A stretch of 46,214 nucleotides of DNA from Pseudomonadota bacterium (lineage in GTDB: Bacteria; Desulfobacterota; Desulfobacteria; Desulfobacterales; JAHIVH01): NCBI GenBank assembly GCA_018816735.1, contig JAHIVH010000056.1, positions 1 through 46,214 of the forward strand, written 5' to 3'. The notes under the pieces were generated by a model. That model searched no databases, was not told where the DNA came from, and saw only the letters and a list, made by a program, of their open reading frames with translations. Each line of letters begins with the position of its first letter. Position 1 is the first letter of the stretch. A program made the position numbers and the translations under genes. Of the stretch, positions 36,232-46,084 are shown piece by piece.

Positions 36232-36527
36232 CTGAAAAATATGGCGCTTTATAGGGTTAATCGCTTTGGCCGACTCTGTTTTTGGCGATACTCATCAGGA
36301 TTTTATTTCAGTACAACAAAATTGCAGAACTTTATGTTTTAGCCATTCATCGATAAACCTATTAAACTCAAAAATTAAACTGAAATAAGATATTCGCCAG
36401 TTGCAGAAAATGGAAGCAAATTGGAGAATTGGCCAGCAGTATCACTGCATGGTTTCAATAATATTATTTTTTCAATAGTTGGATATGTTAAATTTGATGA
36501 CGTCGTAAAATAAATCAGGAGGGTGCT

Positions 36528-38441
36528 ATGAAAAAATTGAGTTTAGGACTAAAAATTGCCTTAGGATTCGCTACCGTATTAATTTTTCTTTGCATTGTTG
36601 CCTTTATTGGTTTTAACAGTCTTTCAGGTGTTGTTGACAGGGCGGGAAAGGCTGATGATGTAAATCGTATCGTCAAAATGATAATGGATACCCGCCAACA
36701 GGAAAAAAATTATATCATCCGTGGAGATGCAGCTTATGTAAAACAGGTAGACGATAGTATACAAGCTCTTATCGACCAAGCCACTGAAACAAAAAATAAG
36801 TTTAATCAAAAAACAAACAAAGATCAGATGGACCAGGTGATCGAAAGAATAAACAGTTATTCCAGTGCATTTAAAGAGTATCAAAAATTAAATTTCGAAA
36901 AATCAAAGGCTTTGGAAGATATGCGATATGTGGCTACCACTGTTTTATCGCAAAGTGAAGCTATCCGTGCAGACCAAAAAAAACAATTGGATGAATTAAA
37001 AAAACAAAATACTGCAAGTGATATAATTGACGATAAACTATTTAAGGCAGACGATGCCAACCGGATAATAAAATGGTTTGCTGATGCGCGTATAAATGAG
37101 AAAGAATTTATTATTTCCGGAGGAGACACCAAATGGCGGGATATTGTTGACGCAAATCTGGCAAGAATACTTGAGTTGTCAAATGATCTTAAATCGCGTT
37201 TTACTCTCCAAAAAAATATTGATCAGATAAATGCTGTTATATCCGGAATCCAGGAGTATCACAAAGCTTTTAATACTTTTGCACTGCAACTGGAGAAACA
37301 AAAAAGCGCGGATGATGACATGGTTGTCGCCGCCAGAAAGGCCAATGATGTTTGTGTTACGTCTAGAGCTGACCAAAAGACAGCTATGAACAATCAGATA
37401 TCAATTGCAAATAAAGTTATAACCATAGGAACGATTATTGCCGTACTATTGGGCATTTTGTTCGCATTTTTGATCACCAAAAGCATTACCGGGCCCGTCA
37501 ACCGCATTATCGCAGGACTGAATGAGGGGGCTGCCCAGGTCGCCTCAGCCTCGGGCCAGGTATCTTCATCCAGTCAGTCCATGGCAGAAGGGGCTTCTGA
37601 GCAGGCAGCTTCCATTGAAGAAACCTCTTCGTCTATGGAAGAGATATCGTCTATGACCAAGAGGAACGCGGAAAACGCAGGCCAGGCAGACAATCTCATG
37701 AAAGAAGCCAATCAAGTAGTCGCCACAGCTAACAGCTCAATGGATCAACTGACTCGCTCCATGGAAGATATCACCACGGCCAGTGAAGAAACGTCAAAAA
37801 TTATCAAGACCATTGACGAGATTGCTTTCCAGACCAATCTGCTGGCTCTGAATGCTGCAGTTGAAGCAGCCAGGGCAGGAGAGTCGGGAGCAGGCTTTGC
37901 AGTTGTTGCAGATGAAGTCAGGAATCTTGCCATGAGAGCGTCTGATGCTGCAAAAAATACAGCCCAGCTGATAGAAGGAACCGTAAAAAAAATCAATGAC
38001 GGGTCAAAACTTGTCACAGCAACAAGTGATGTTTTCAGCAAGGTGGCGACAAGTACAGCCAAAGTAGGAGAAATTGTTTCTGAAATTGCGGAAGCATCCA
38101 AAGAACAGACCAATGGAATTGAACAGGTAAACCTTGCCATAACAGAGATGGATAAAGTGGTGCAGCAGAATGCCGCCAGTGCAGAAGAAACAGCCTCAGC
38201 TGCAGAAGAAATGAGTGCCCAAGCTGTGCAACTCAAGGAGTATGTGGATGACCTTGTCGTCATGGTTACCGGAAAGATAAATCAGGATCACACTGTTCGT
38301 CGCCATAATGTAATAAAAACCATTTCGTCTAAACCCAAATCAGTTTCAGCCGGAAAGAAGATGTTATCGCTTCATAAAAATGAAATCAGGCCTGAACAGG
38401 TAATCCCGTTTGATAAAAATGACAAGTTTGAAGATTTTTAA
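36528..38441 (+). CDS. Methyl-accepting chemotaxis protein with a helical bimodular (HBM-type) sensor
   Basis: A 637-residue chemoreceptor. TM1 is at about 10-32 and TM2 at about 300-320. The periplasmic domain is all-helical and internally duplicated: [25 protein letters not shown] and [26 protein letters not shown] head two four-helix modules, the pattern of HBM domains. HAMP-like and methylation regions follow, then the signalling hairpin tip [20 protein letters not shown] with the conserved [13 protein letters not shown]. The C-terminal tail ends in KFEDF, resembling an acidic-aromatic tether for CheR. CheR and CheB are encoded 6 kb away. AGGAGGG gives a strong start. It converges on the GGDEF gene. 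The ligand is unknown; HBM receptors are known to sense organic acids. Confidence 0.92.
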   Translation: MKKLSLGLKIALGFATVLIFLCIVAFIGFNSLSGVVDRAGKADDVNRIVKMIMDTRQQEKNYIIRGDAAYVKQVDDSIQALIDQATETKNKFNQKTNKDQMDQVIERINSYSSAFKEYQKLNFEKSKALEDMRYVATTVLSQSEAIRADQKKQLDELKKQNTASDIIDDKLFKADDANRIIKWFADARINEKEFIISGGDTKWRDIVDANLARILELSNDLKSRFTLQKNIDQINAVISGIQEYHKAFNTFALQLEKQKSADDDMVVAARKANDVCVTSRADQKTAMNNQISIANKVITIGTIIAVLLGILFAFLITKSITGPVNRIIAGLNEGAAQVASASGQVSSSSQSMAEGASEQAASIEETSSSMEEISSMTKRNAENAGQADNLMKEANQVVATANSSMDQLTRSMEDITTASEETSKIIKTIDEIAFQTNLLALNAAVEAARAGESGAGFAVVADEVRNLAMRASDAAKNTAQLIEGTVKKINDGSKLVTATSDVFSKVATSTAKVGEIVSEIAEASKEQTNGIEQVNLAITEMDKVVQQNAASAEETASAAEEMSAQAVQLKEYVDDLVVMVTGKINQDHTVRRHNVIKTISSKPKSVSAGKKMLSLHKNEIRPEQVIPFDKNDKFEDF

Positions 38442-38483
38442 TAATAATGTTTGGTTCATCCGGTTAAAGATTTGTGGATGGAA

Positions 38484-38987
38484 CTATCTTACAACCAAGC
38501 GGTTGCGGCCGGCTTGTTTTGCAGCGTAGAGTGCATCGTCTGCGGCTTTTAAAAGTTGTTCACTGTGATTGAGCGTTTCCTTATAGAATTCTGCTGCTCC
38601 GGCACTTGCGGTCATATGGAATTCCTTACCGTTATGGTTAAATACCAGTTTTTCCAATAAGGCTTGTAAACGATTGTAGAATTTAATGACATCTATATCG
38701 GTTCCACCAGTGCATATTACGGTGAATTCTTCGCCTCCATATCGGCAGACGATATCATTCCTCCGGGAAGCGCTTTTTAGCAGACCGGCAAATTCCTTCA
38801 GGACCATATCACCTGTGGGGTGCCCATAGGTGTCATTGACTTTTTTAAAATGGTCTAAATCCAGAATGCACAGTATTAACTCATTCCCAAAGCGTTTAGC
38901 CCTTTCACACTCCCGTTCAAGGGCCTCCATAAAATATCGCCGGTTATATAAACCCGTTAATTCGTCATCGGTTGCCATTTGAGCCAT
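38484..38987 (-). CDS. GGDEF-domain protein (diguanylate cyclase)
   Basis: A 167-residue protein that is almost only a GGDEF domain: DDELTGLYNRRYF, LDLDHFKKVNDTYGHPTGD, the active-site signature RYGGEEF and DALYAAKQAGRN at the end. All catalytic residues are kept, so it should make c-di-GMP if dimerised. No clear RxxD inhibitory site is visible before the signature. Its ATG lies 23 bases inside the preceding gene, in another frame, with no ribosome site. The preceding gene breaks off in the middle of a receiver domain, so these probably formed one REC-GGDEF polypeptide before a deletion. Expression now would need translational coupling. Confidence 0.85.
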   Translation of the reverse strand: MAQMATDDELTGLYNRRYFMEALERECERAKRFGNELILCILDLDHFKKVNDTYGHPTGDMVLKEFAGLLKSASRRNDIVCRYGGEEFTVICTGGTDIDVIKFYNRLQALLEKLVFNHNGKEFHMTASAGAAEFYKETLNHSEQLLKAADDALYAAKQAGRNRLVVR

Positions 38988-40677
38988 TTAAATTCAGACC
39001 GGTCCCATCAGGAAGCAAATAATCAAGCAATATCAGGTCAATTTGACTATTTGAAATCTGTTCAATTGCTGATTGGATTGTTTTGCAATGATGCAAGGAT
39101 ATACGCTTTGATTCCGACAACATGCTTTTTATTTGTTGATAATCAACTTCAGAATCATCCACGATTAAAATGCTGATGTCGCGATCTATTACCATGAGCG
39201 AATTATTTTCAAATCCGTCTATAGGTAAGTCGTGACGAATGGTTCTCATCCGATTGACAATTTCAGTTATTCGCTCACCAACCAAATTCAATTCCTGCAA
39301 ATAAGATGTGGTCTTTTTGCGATCATCAATGTTAGCTTTCAACAAAGAAACATATCCCATCAGGACCATCAATGGCTGGCTCAATTCATTAGCAGTGGCG
39401 CCGGCCAGTTGAAGCAAAACCTTGAGTCGCTCCTCTTCAATTACTGATTTCTGTTGATTCAGAATTATTTGATTTGCCTTTTTCAGCTCACTTATCGTCT
39501 GTTTCAATTTTTCTTCGGCAGCAACACGGTCGGTGATGTCTCGAATGGATACCAAATAAGCCAGTTGATTTCCCCATTTGGTCAGCTCCGATCGCATCTC
39601 ACCCACGCCGCGCTTGTTTTTGGACAGCACAATTTCGATCTCAACCGGTTTCCCTGAAGTCAGAGGATAGCCGCATTCATTTCCGACCAACATGTCGGCA
39701 GGGCGACCGAACAGCAATTCGGCACCGTCGTTGGCAAAAAGGATGTTACCCGCATGGCTGACGATAAGAATCGCCTCTATACTGCGTTGCACGATCGACT
39801 TGAAGATGGATTGGCTCTTGATCAATTCATTTGCCGTGCGCGTAAGTTCGGTGATATCAATCATGATGCTAACCAGACCGCCGATTTCACCGGCCGTGTC
39901 TATAAAAGAGGCCTTGTGAAAAATGATATTTCTCGGACTGCCGTCCGTTCGCGCAACTGTCAATTCGTAAATTTCCAGCCCAGGATTTTTCAGCAGCCGT
40001 TGATCTATTTCGTCGTGCTGTTGCGCACGATCCTGTGGCAGGAAGTCAAAAGCCGTTTTACCAATCACTTGACGACGTTCGAGCCCCTTAAATTCAAGGA
40101 AGGCTTTGTTTGCATTAATGAACCGGCCTTCCCGGTTTTTATAGTATACAGGATTGGGAATGGTATCAATGATGGTGCTTAACAGTGCCAGTTGCGTCTC
40201 GATCTCCATAAAGGCCTGCATGCTATTTATCTGCCTTTGCAGCTCCTTTTCCACAGCAATACGGCACATTGCATTGTCCACGCAGACAGATAACTGTTTG
40301 TCGGAAACAGGTTTTATTAAATAGCCGTAAAGATCGAGCGAAAGCGCCTGATGGATCGTCGAATCGTCCTCAAGTGCAGTGATGATAATGACCGCTGTGT
40401 CATTTCTTTTTTGCCGGAGTTTTTGGATGTATTCAAGACCCGAAGGACTGGGCACAGGCATTCGTAAATCAACGATATGCAGATCAATTGGTTTTTTCTC
40501 GATCAGATGCATGGCCTGAAAGACATCCTCCGCAAGGGAACAGGTGTATCCGCTCCTGGTAAGCACCCTGGCAAATTGACTCGCCAGCAGCTTGTCATCT
40601 TCGACGATAAGAATATGACCGCTGTGTATTGGCCTGTTTTTTCGATTGCTGTCCGGTTGGTTTGTAAATGATGACAT
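38965..40677 (-). CDS. REC-PAS-PAS pseudokinase with truncated C-terminal receiver
   Basis: About 570 residues. The start is the ATG with GGAAGG upstream; an ATG at 40695 is also open. An N-terminal receiver (HILIVEDDKLLA, phospho-Asp in HIVDLRMP) is followed by a first PAS (TIPNPVYYKNREGRFINANK) and a second PAS (IEAILIVSHAGNILFANDGA). A histidine-kinase-like dimerisation segment, GATANELSQPLMVLMGY, comes next. Family members read AHELNQPL here; the phospho-acceptor His is Asn (codon 39388-39390) and no ATPase domain follows. A second receiver starts (ISILIVDDSEVD, Asp in LILLDYLLPDGTGL) but ends after about 65 residues at a TGA, overlapping the GGDEF gene. It cannot autophosphorylate as written and may be a scaffold or a degraded gene. 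Confidence 0.8.
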   Translation of the reverse strand: MSSFTNQPDSNRKNRPIHSGHILIVEDDKLLASQFARVLTRSGYTCSLAEDVFQAMHLIEKKPIDLHIVDLRMPVPSPSGLEYIQKLRQKRNDTAVIIITALEDDSTIHQALSLDLYGYLIKPVSDKQLSVCVDNAMCRIAVEKELQRQINSMQAFMEIETQLALLSTIIDTIPNPVYYKNREGRFINANKAFLEFKGLERRQVIGKTAFDFLPQDRAQQHDEIDQRLLKNPGLEIYELTVARTDGSPRNIIFHKASFIDTAGEIGGLVSIMIDITELTRTANELIKSQSIFKSIVQRSIEAILIVSHAGNILFANDGAELLFGRPADMLVGNECGYPLTSGKPVEIEIVLSKNKRGVGEMRSELTKWGNQLAYLVSIRDITDRVAAEEKLKQTISELKKANQIILNQQKSVIEEERLKVLLQLAGATANELSQPLMVLMGYVSLLKANIDDRKKTTSYLQELNLVGERITEIVNRMRTIRHDLPIDGFENNSLMVIDRDISILIVDDSEVDYQQIKSMLSESKRISLHHCKTIQSAIEQISNSQIDLILLDYLLPDGTGLNLNGSNGNR

Positions 40678-40716
40678 GGATTTATGACCTTCCATTCATT
40701 TGAATGCCGCGCTTCA

Positions 40717-41007
40717 TTATTTTACGCTATCAGGAATTTCCGGGGGTATATGAAGGTTCAGTCTTTCAAAAACCTTTTCTACATCACTCAGGTCCCCAAA
40801 AATTTTTCTCATGGGTGGATTCACCTTTACCAGGCTGGGGGTGGCCAGTATTCCATCCAGCCGGGCTGAATGGGGATTCTTGATCACATCAACGACCTGG
40901 AAATCGTATTCATTACCAAATTGACGTGTCAGGTAAGATGTAATGTCGGCAACCATTTTTTTGTTTCCGACCGTATCTCCTGAAATGAACATCCTGAATT
41001 CATACAT
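40717..41007 (-). CDS. KaiB-domain protein
   Basis: A 96-residue thioredoxin-like KaiB-family protein. The N-terminal strand is YEFRMFISGD, followed by a DVIKNPHSA segment corresponding to the family's DVxxxPxxA, and the hallmark ILATPSLVKVNPPMRKIFGD with the cis-Pro turn. KaiB is known from the cyanobacterial clock, but many bacteria carry KaiB homologues beside histidine kinases. No KaiC is in the window. AGGAG gives a good start. It is embedded between a single-receiver gene and the REC-PAS-PAS gene on the same strand, so a role in kinase signalling or stress response rather than timekeeping seems likely (inference). Confidence 0.9.
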   Translation of the reverse strand: MYEFRMFISGDTVGNKKMVADITSYLTRQFGNEYDFQVVDVIKNPHSARLDGILATPSLVKVNPPMRKIFGDLSDVEKVFERLNLHIPPEIPDSVK

Positions 41008-41096
41008 AATAACTCCTATTCAATCGCGGATTGAAATAAAGCTGTTAAAAGATGTACTTTTTTTGCACAAAATATCTTTCCTCAATATTTGTCCTG

Positions 41097-41480
41097 TTAA
41101 TAAATAACCGCTCCATTAAGGATGCCTCTGGCTAAGGACACAATTTGGGACATGGTAAGCGGTTTCATCATGAGTTCAAATTTCAAATCCTCTTTCTGAG
41201 CTGCGTTCAATTGTTCTTCAAACTCACCGAAAAAGGCCGTAACGATATAAACCGGAGTGTCAGGATTAATTTTCCTTATTTCCCGTAAGGTCTCAACGCC
41301 GTTCATCCCGGGCATTTTGAGGTCGATATTAATAAGGTCATAGGATTGTTCTTTAATCATTTCAATCCCTATTGCCCCTGATGGCGCTGTATCCACCTGA
41401 AATTCAGTTCCCTCTAACGCAAGCAGGAAAACTTTCCTGATAGCTTCATCGTCATCGATCACAAGAATACGTTTGATCAT
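41097..41480 (-). CDS. Single-domain response regulator
   Basis: A 127-residue stand-alone receiver. It has the acidic pocket DDD (about 9-11), phospho-acceptor Asp in INIDLKMPGMNG (about 54), the switch Thr in VYIVTAFFG and Lys in MMKPLT. There is no output domain, so it probably relays phosphate like CheY/Spo0F. AGGAGA precedes the ATG. It starts only 24 bases after the hybrid kinase, which is its most likely phosphodonor, and KaiB follows it. Confidence 0.93.
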   Translation of the reverse strand: MIKRILVIDDDEAIRKVFLLALEGTEFQVDTAPSGAIGIEMIKEQSYDLINIDLKMPGMNGVETLREIRKINPDTPVYIVTAFFGEFEEQLNAAQKEDLKFELMMKPLTMSQIVSLARGILNGAVIY

Positions 41481-41503
41481 TTTTTAATCTCCTGTCTTGA
41501 TTT

Positions 41504-43387
41504 TTAATCCTTTTTACCCGGAAGCCGCACCCCAATCCTTGTGCCTTTTCCGGGAGTACTCTCATAAACTATCTCGCCGCCATGGGACTCGACAATGCTC
41601 TTTGAAACGGAAAGCCCCAACCCTGTTCCTTTTCCCACGGGTTTGGTGGTGAAAAAGGGATCAAAAATCCGTTTCATGTGTCCGGGAAGGATACCATTGC
41701 CCGTGTCTGATAACGTTATCAGAATATTCTCCCCGGATGGACGCACTTCAAATCGGATTTCCCTTTTCGGCGCCGCCATTACCGCATCCAGCGCATTGGT
41801 CATGAGGTTGAGGAAAACCTGCTGCATGGTATTCCCCTTTGTATAAATTTTTCTGCTCTCTTCGGAAATCTGTTTGACCACCCGGACATCTTCCTTCTCG
41901 ATACGATAGGCCAGGAGCCTCAGCACACGATCAAAAATGTCTTCGCAGTCCACCCATCGATATTTTTCCTCAGATGATTGCCCCATGTGAGAGAAGGTTA
42001 AGAGGTTTTCAACCAAGTCCATGCATTGTTTTGTTTCTCTTTTGGCATCCTCAAGAATTGCATGCCGTTTGTCCTGTGTTTCCGTGTGATTGAGGCAGTA
42101 TTCGATAAAACCGTGTATACCCATCAAGGGATTGTTCAGTTCATGGGACATGCCACCGGCCAGCATTCCCAGGGCTGTCATTTTTTCAGTCATGATCCGC
42201 TGCTGTTCCAAAATCTTGATATCGGTTATATCCCGTATGAGTATCCACATCCCGATGGGGTTTCCTGCGTCATCTCTCGACAACCAGCGCCTCATTGATA
42301 CCGGGAAGATGGCGCCGTCTTTACGTATGAATTCCTTCTCGTTTTCGTCCGCGTATCCCCGTGGCAGAATCTGTTCTTTGAAGATATTTGCATCCATGTC
42401 GTGCCACTTGTCGGGAATCAGTTGCCGGCAATTCAGCTCCAGAAGCTCCGCCTTTTCATAGCCAACCATATCCAGAAAAGCTCGGTTGGCGTCTATGGGG
42501 CGATTAAACATGTCACAAAACGCAATCCCGTCCCTGCTGGTCTCATACAGGGTCCTGTATTTTTCCTCGCTGGCTTCTAATGCTTTTTGGGATTTGATTT
42601 GCTCCCGTATATCTCTGGCGACAATGACAACGCCTAACAGCAGATTATCTCTGTCATGGAATGCAGAACCGGAGATAATTACAGGGATGGCTTCTTTGTG
42701 TTTTGTGAAAACCCTTGTTTCAATATTATGGTGCGCCAGGTTTTTGATGTCAGTTGAAGAAAGCGTCTTTTCTTCAGCGATTTTCCAGGGCGATAAGATG
42801 TTATCTTCAAACAGCTCCGAAAAGGGAATGTCAATAATTTCGCCGGGCGCATAGGACAGTAATGACAAAGTCGCTTCATTGGCTGTTTGAATGAAACCGT
42901 CTTTTGAGACAACCATTACCGCATCAGTCATGGAAAGCAGAATATTTTCCAGATGATTCTTTTGCTTTTCCAGTGCAATCGTTTTTTCCAACTCTCGCCG
43001 TTGCCGATCCAGCTGCTGAAAGATTCTGACCTTTGCCAGCAGGATCTCCGGCCGATAAGGCTTGCTCACAAAATCAACGGCGCCAGCCTCATAACCCTTG
43101 AACTCATGATACTCGTCCGAATAGGCAGCAGTCAGGAAAATAACAGGGAGATTGCGCGTCTTTTCACCATCCCGCAAATATCCAGCCAATTCGTAGCCAT
43201 CCATCAGCGGCATTTGAACATCCAGGATGGCCAGTGCAAATTCGTGATTCAAAGAGGCAATGAGGGCATCGTTGCCATTGGTCGTTCTGATAATGTCCGC
43301 GTCCACTTTTTCAAGCACTTTTTCAAGGGCATACAGGTTTTCCTGTTTATCGTCCACGATCAGTATTTTTTGTCGGTCATTCACCAT
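41504..43387 (-). CDS. Hybrid sensor histidine kinase (REC-PAS-PAS-HisKA-HATPase)
   Basis: About 627 residues from the ATG with GAGGGG upstream; longer frames reach 43441 inside cheB. In order: a receiver (QKILIVDDKQENL, Asp in AILDVQMPLMDG, Lys in VSKPYRPE), a coiled linker, a first PAS (MTDAVMVVSKDGFIQTANEA), a second PAS (SRDGIAFCDMFNRPIDANRA), a HisKA H-box (LAGGMSHELNNPL) and an HATPase domain (N-box NLMTNALDAV, G-boxes DTGNGI and GKGTGLGLSVS). It is cytoplasmic, with no membrane helices. All catalytic residues are kept. It lies between cheB and the single receiver on the same strand, which suggests a phosphorelay local to this cluster. Confidence 0.94.
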   Translation of the reverse strand: MVNDRQKILIVDDKQENLYALEKVLEKVDADIIRTTNGNDALIASLNHEFALAILDVQMPLMDGYELAGYLRDGEKTRNLPVIFLTAAYSDEYHEFKGYEAGAVDFVSKPYRPEILLAKVRIFQQLDRQRRELEKTIALEKQKNHLENILLSMTDAVMVVSKDGFIQTANEATLSLLSYAPGEIIDIPFSELFEDNILSPWKIAEEKTLSSTDIKNLAHHNIETRVFTKHKEAIPVIISGSAFHDRDNLLLGVVIVARDIREQIKSQKALEASEEKYRTLYETSRDGIAFCDMFNRPIDANRAFLDMVGYEKAELLELNCRQLIPDKWHDMDANIFKEQILPRGYADENEKEFIRKDGAIFPVSMRRWLSRDDAGNPIGMWILIRDITDIKILEQQRIMTEKMTALGMLAGGMSHELNNPLMGIHGFIEYCLNHTETQDKRHAILEDAKRETKQCMDLVENLLTFSHMGQSSEEKYRWVDCEDIFDRVLRLLAYRIEKEDVRVVKQISEESRKIYTKGNTMQQVFLNLMTNALDAVMAAPKREIRFEVRPSGENILITLSDTGNGILPGHMKRIFDPFFTTKPVGKGTGLGLSVSKSIVESHGGEIVYESTPGKGTRIGVRLPGKKD

Positions 43388-43412
43388 CAAACCCCTCATC
43401 GTCAGGATGTGA

Positions 43413-44024
43413 TCAGCCTGACCTGGATTCATTTTTGACATCCCTGGTCAAATGAACCAAGTCGTCCCTTAACCACTCCCCGATACCTTCAATTGAAAGA
43501 ATTTTATCAACCCTCGCCGTATCGATAGCTGACTGAGGCATCACCGGATATTCGGCGGTTTTAGGATCCTGGGCGATAATCAAGCCGCCATGTTCCTTGA
43601 TCAACCGCATGCCATGCGCGCCGTCGCTGTTTGCACCGGTCATGAGGATGCCGATTAAACCGGATGACCAGACATACACGGCGCTTTCAAACAGCACATC
43701 GATGGAGGGCCTGGAATGATTCACCTTGGCATCAATGGAGAGCGAAAAGGTTTCATCGCGCTCAATGAGCAAATGATAGTCCGGGGGAGCAAAATATATA
43801 AATCCGGCCTGGATCTCCTCTTTATCATCCGCCTCTTTTATTGTGAGCCGGCATTTGTTGTTGAAAAGTGTGTAAATAAATCTGTTTGACGTTGCAGCCA
43901 CATGCTGAACGACGATGACAGGCAAGGGAAACCCGTTCGGTAAAAAAGAAAACAGTTTTGAAAGCGCTGCCAGCCCTCCTGCAGATATCCCAATGACAAT
44001 CGCTTTGTATCCGTTTTTTGTCAT
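43413..44024 (-). CDS. cheB: CheB-type protein-glutamate methylesterase, catalytic domain only
   Basis: About 203 residues from the ATG preceded by ACAGGT; the frame is open far upstream into cheR but that part has no CheB similarity. It consists only of the methylesterase domain: nucleophile Ser in VIGISAGG, His in VVQHVAA, FAPPDYHLL, and Asp in MTGANSDGAHGM. The usual regulatory receiver domain is missing, so activity must be controlled otherwise or be constitutive. It follows cheR on the same strand. With it, it could adjust methylation of the chemoreceptor encoded at 36528 or of another receptor. In the family it removes methyl groups or deamidates receptor Gln residues. Confidence 0.9.
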   Translation of the reverse strand: MTKNGYKAIVIGISAGGLAALSKLFSFLPNGFPLPVIVVQHVAATSNRFIYTLFNNKCRLTIKEADDKEEIQAGFIYFAPPDYHLLIERDETFSLSIDAKVNHSRPSIDVLFESAVYVWSSGLIGILMTGANSDGAHGMRLIKEHGGLIIAQDPKTAEYPVMPQSAIDTARVDKILSIEGIGEWLRDDLVHLTRDVKNESRSG

Positions 44025-44074
44025 ATAACAGACCTGTTTCACGTCGATTGTGCCTGTCACCGCTGCTTCGACAC

Positions 44075-44902
44075 TTATAACACCTTTTTCTGATAGAGTC
44101 GTGCATTTTCGTCCATGGGGGCAAACAGCTTGCTGATGGTGGAAAACATAAGACTTTCCTTGGTCCCCAGGCAGAGTATGCCCCCGTTGACAAGGCTGTC
44201 GCTGAAAAGGTTCAGGACCCGATTCTGAAGCGCTTTTTCGAAATAGATGAGTACGTTTCGGCACATGATAAGATGCATTTCACCGAATATAGTGTCCGTG
44301 ACCAGATTATGGTTGGCAAAGGTTATGTTTTTCCCCAGTGACTGGTTCAGGGCCATTGCCTCATAACGGGCATGGTAGTATTCTGAAAATGACGTGGTCC
44401 CGCCTGCCGCCTGATAATTTGCCGTAAATTTTTTGGCGTTCTCCAGGGCATATATCCCTTTTTTTGCCGCATCCAGGGCCCCATCATTGAAATCCGTTGC
44501 AAACAGGGTCGTTTTGTCATAAATACCTTCTTCTTTCAGAATAATCGCCAGCGAATACGCTTCTTCACCGGTGGCGCATCCTGCATGCCAGACCTTAACA
44601 AAGGGATGGGTCTTGAGGATGGGAACCACATTTTTCCGAATGCTTTGATATACGAACGGATCACGGAACATGTCGGTAACCGTAATCGAAAAATCCCGGA
44701 CAAAAATATCGAAAAAAGACTCATCATGCAGCAGTTTGGGGATCATCCCGGAAATACTGTCGCATTCGGATTTGCTCAGAAAGTGCCGGACCCGCCTTTC
44801 GATGGATGCTCTTGAATAGTGCCTGAAATCATAGCCATAGCGTTCAAAAATGGCATCCAGCAGGAGTGTGATTTCAATGTTTTCGATAGCTGTCTTTTTC
44901 AT
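44075..44902 (-). CDS. cheR: CheR-type protein-glutamate methyltransferase
   Basis: A 275-residue SAM-dependent methyltransferase. The N-terminal helical domain (YGYDFRHYSRASIERRVRHF) is followed by the SAM-binding loop VWHAGCATGEEAYSLAI (about 104-120), the acidic ATDFND strand end, and MCRNVLIYFEKALQNRVL, the conserved CheR block. It methylates receptor glutamates. AGAGGTG gives a good start. It follows the truncated triple-receiver gene by 13 bases and precedes cheB. There are no CheA, CheW or CheY genes here, so it may serve a non-classical sensory system or the distant main chemotaxis operon. Confidence 0.94.
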   Translation of the reverse strand: MKKTAIENIEITLLLDAIFERYGYDFRHYSRASIERRVRHFLSKSECDSISGMIPKLLHDESFFDIFVRDFSITVTDMFRDPFVYQSIRKNVVPILKTHPFVKVWHAGCATGEEAYSLAIILKEEGIYDKTTLFATDFNDGALDAAKKGIYALENAKKFTANYQAAGGTTSFSEYYHARYEAMALNQSLGKNITFANHNLVTDTIFGEMHLIMCRNVLIYFEKALQNRVLNLFSDSLVNGGILCLGTKESLMFSTISKLFAPMDENARLYQKKVL

Positions 44903-44914
44903 TTTTAAACACCT

Positions 44915-46078
44915 CTACCGGTAAAGCCATACCCGCATCATGGAGCTTAAACGGTTCACATCCACCGGTTTCGGCAGGTAATCGCTTGCGCCTGCGGAAA
45001 TACAGCGCGCCTTGTCTTCCTTCATGGCCTTGGCCGTCAAAGCGATGACAGGCAGTTTTCGAAACGTTTCCTGGTCCCTGATTCGTTTAATGGTTTCATA
45101 CCCATCCATTACAGGCATCATGATATCCATCAGCACCAGATCCACATCAGGTGTTCCCTTTAAAACATCCAGCGCCTTTTGTCCGTTTTCAGCCTTTAAT
45201 ATGCGCATGCCCTTTTCCTCCAGAACTTTTGACAGGGCAAAGACGTTTCGCATGTCATCATCGACGACAAGGACCGTCTTGTCCTTGAACATCACATCTG
45301 TATCGTGGAGATTGGTTATCATTTTGCGTTTACTTTCAGGTAAGTTGCTCACTACCCGGTGAAGGAACAGCGAGGCTTCATCCAAAAGCCTTTCCTCCGA
45401 TTTCACGCCTTTAATGATGATCGTTTCCGCATATTCGCGAAGTTTCGCGTCTTCCTCCCTGGTGAGATCCCGGCGGGTATATACAATGACCGGGGGCATC
45501 GTAATATCTTCCATGGATTCAAGCATTTTCAATAGCTCAAATCCAGTCATATCCGGCAGGCCCAGGTCCAGGATCATGCAATCAAAGGTTTTGGCTTTCA
45601 ACGCCCGGATGGTTTCCGCTCCGTTTGCCGCTTCTTCCGGGCATACATCCCCGTTTCCTATCAGCTTGATGATACTCTTCCGCAAATTATTGTCATCCTC
45701 TACCACCAAAAGATTTTTCACCTCTTTGGAAAAGACACCGACAAGCTTATGAAATGCAGCGTCCAGATCCGTCTTGCTTATCGGCTTTTTCAGATAACCG
45801 ACAGCGCCCTTTATGAAGGCTTCCATTGAGGGTTCATCAACGGACATCATATGGACAGGTATGTGCCGGGTTTTCGGGTTTCCCTTTAACGTCTCCAATA
45901 CTGCCCACCCGTCGATTCCGGGAAGTTTTATGTCCAGAATGATGGCTTCGGGCATGTACTTCTCGGCAAGTTCCAGTCCTTCTTCACCGAATGGCGTGGA
46001 TAGGCATTTAAGTCCTCTCTCATGGCAAAGCCTTAAGAGCAACCTTGCAAACTTCGGGTCATCTTCAATGACGAGTGA
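44915..46078 (-). pseudogene. 5'-truncated multi-receiver protein (C-terminal part of a hybrid kinase)
   Basis: Only three tandem receiver domains remain. The first begins RLSLVIEDDPKFARLLLRLC right at the break, with Asp in IILDIKLPGIDG. The second has NLLVVEDDNNLRKS and Asp in MILDLGLPDMTG, and the third TVLVVDDDMRNVFA and Asp in VLMDIMMPVMDGY. Each keeps the acidic pocket and the Lys. A TGA lies four codons before the first receiver, and the flanking DNA is non-coding. Such C-terminal REC arrays normally follow HAMP/GAF-HisKA-HATPase modules, so several hundred residues are probably missing. An ATG at 46042 could still produce a protein with a damaged first receiver. It lies 13 bases upstream of cheR. 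Confidence 0.75.
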
Positions 46079-46084
46079 GAGGCG

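Noticed and set aside
43413..44264. Extended N-terminus of CheB overlapping cheR by 190 bases
   Set aside because: The first 80 residues have no CheB similarity and lie antiphase within cheR. The ATG at 44024 aligns with stand-alone methylesterase domains.
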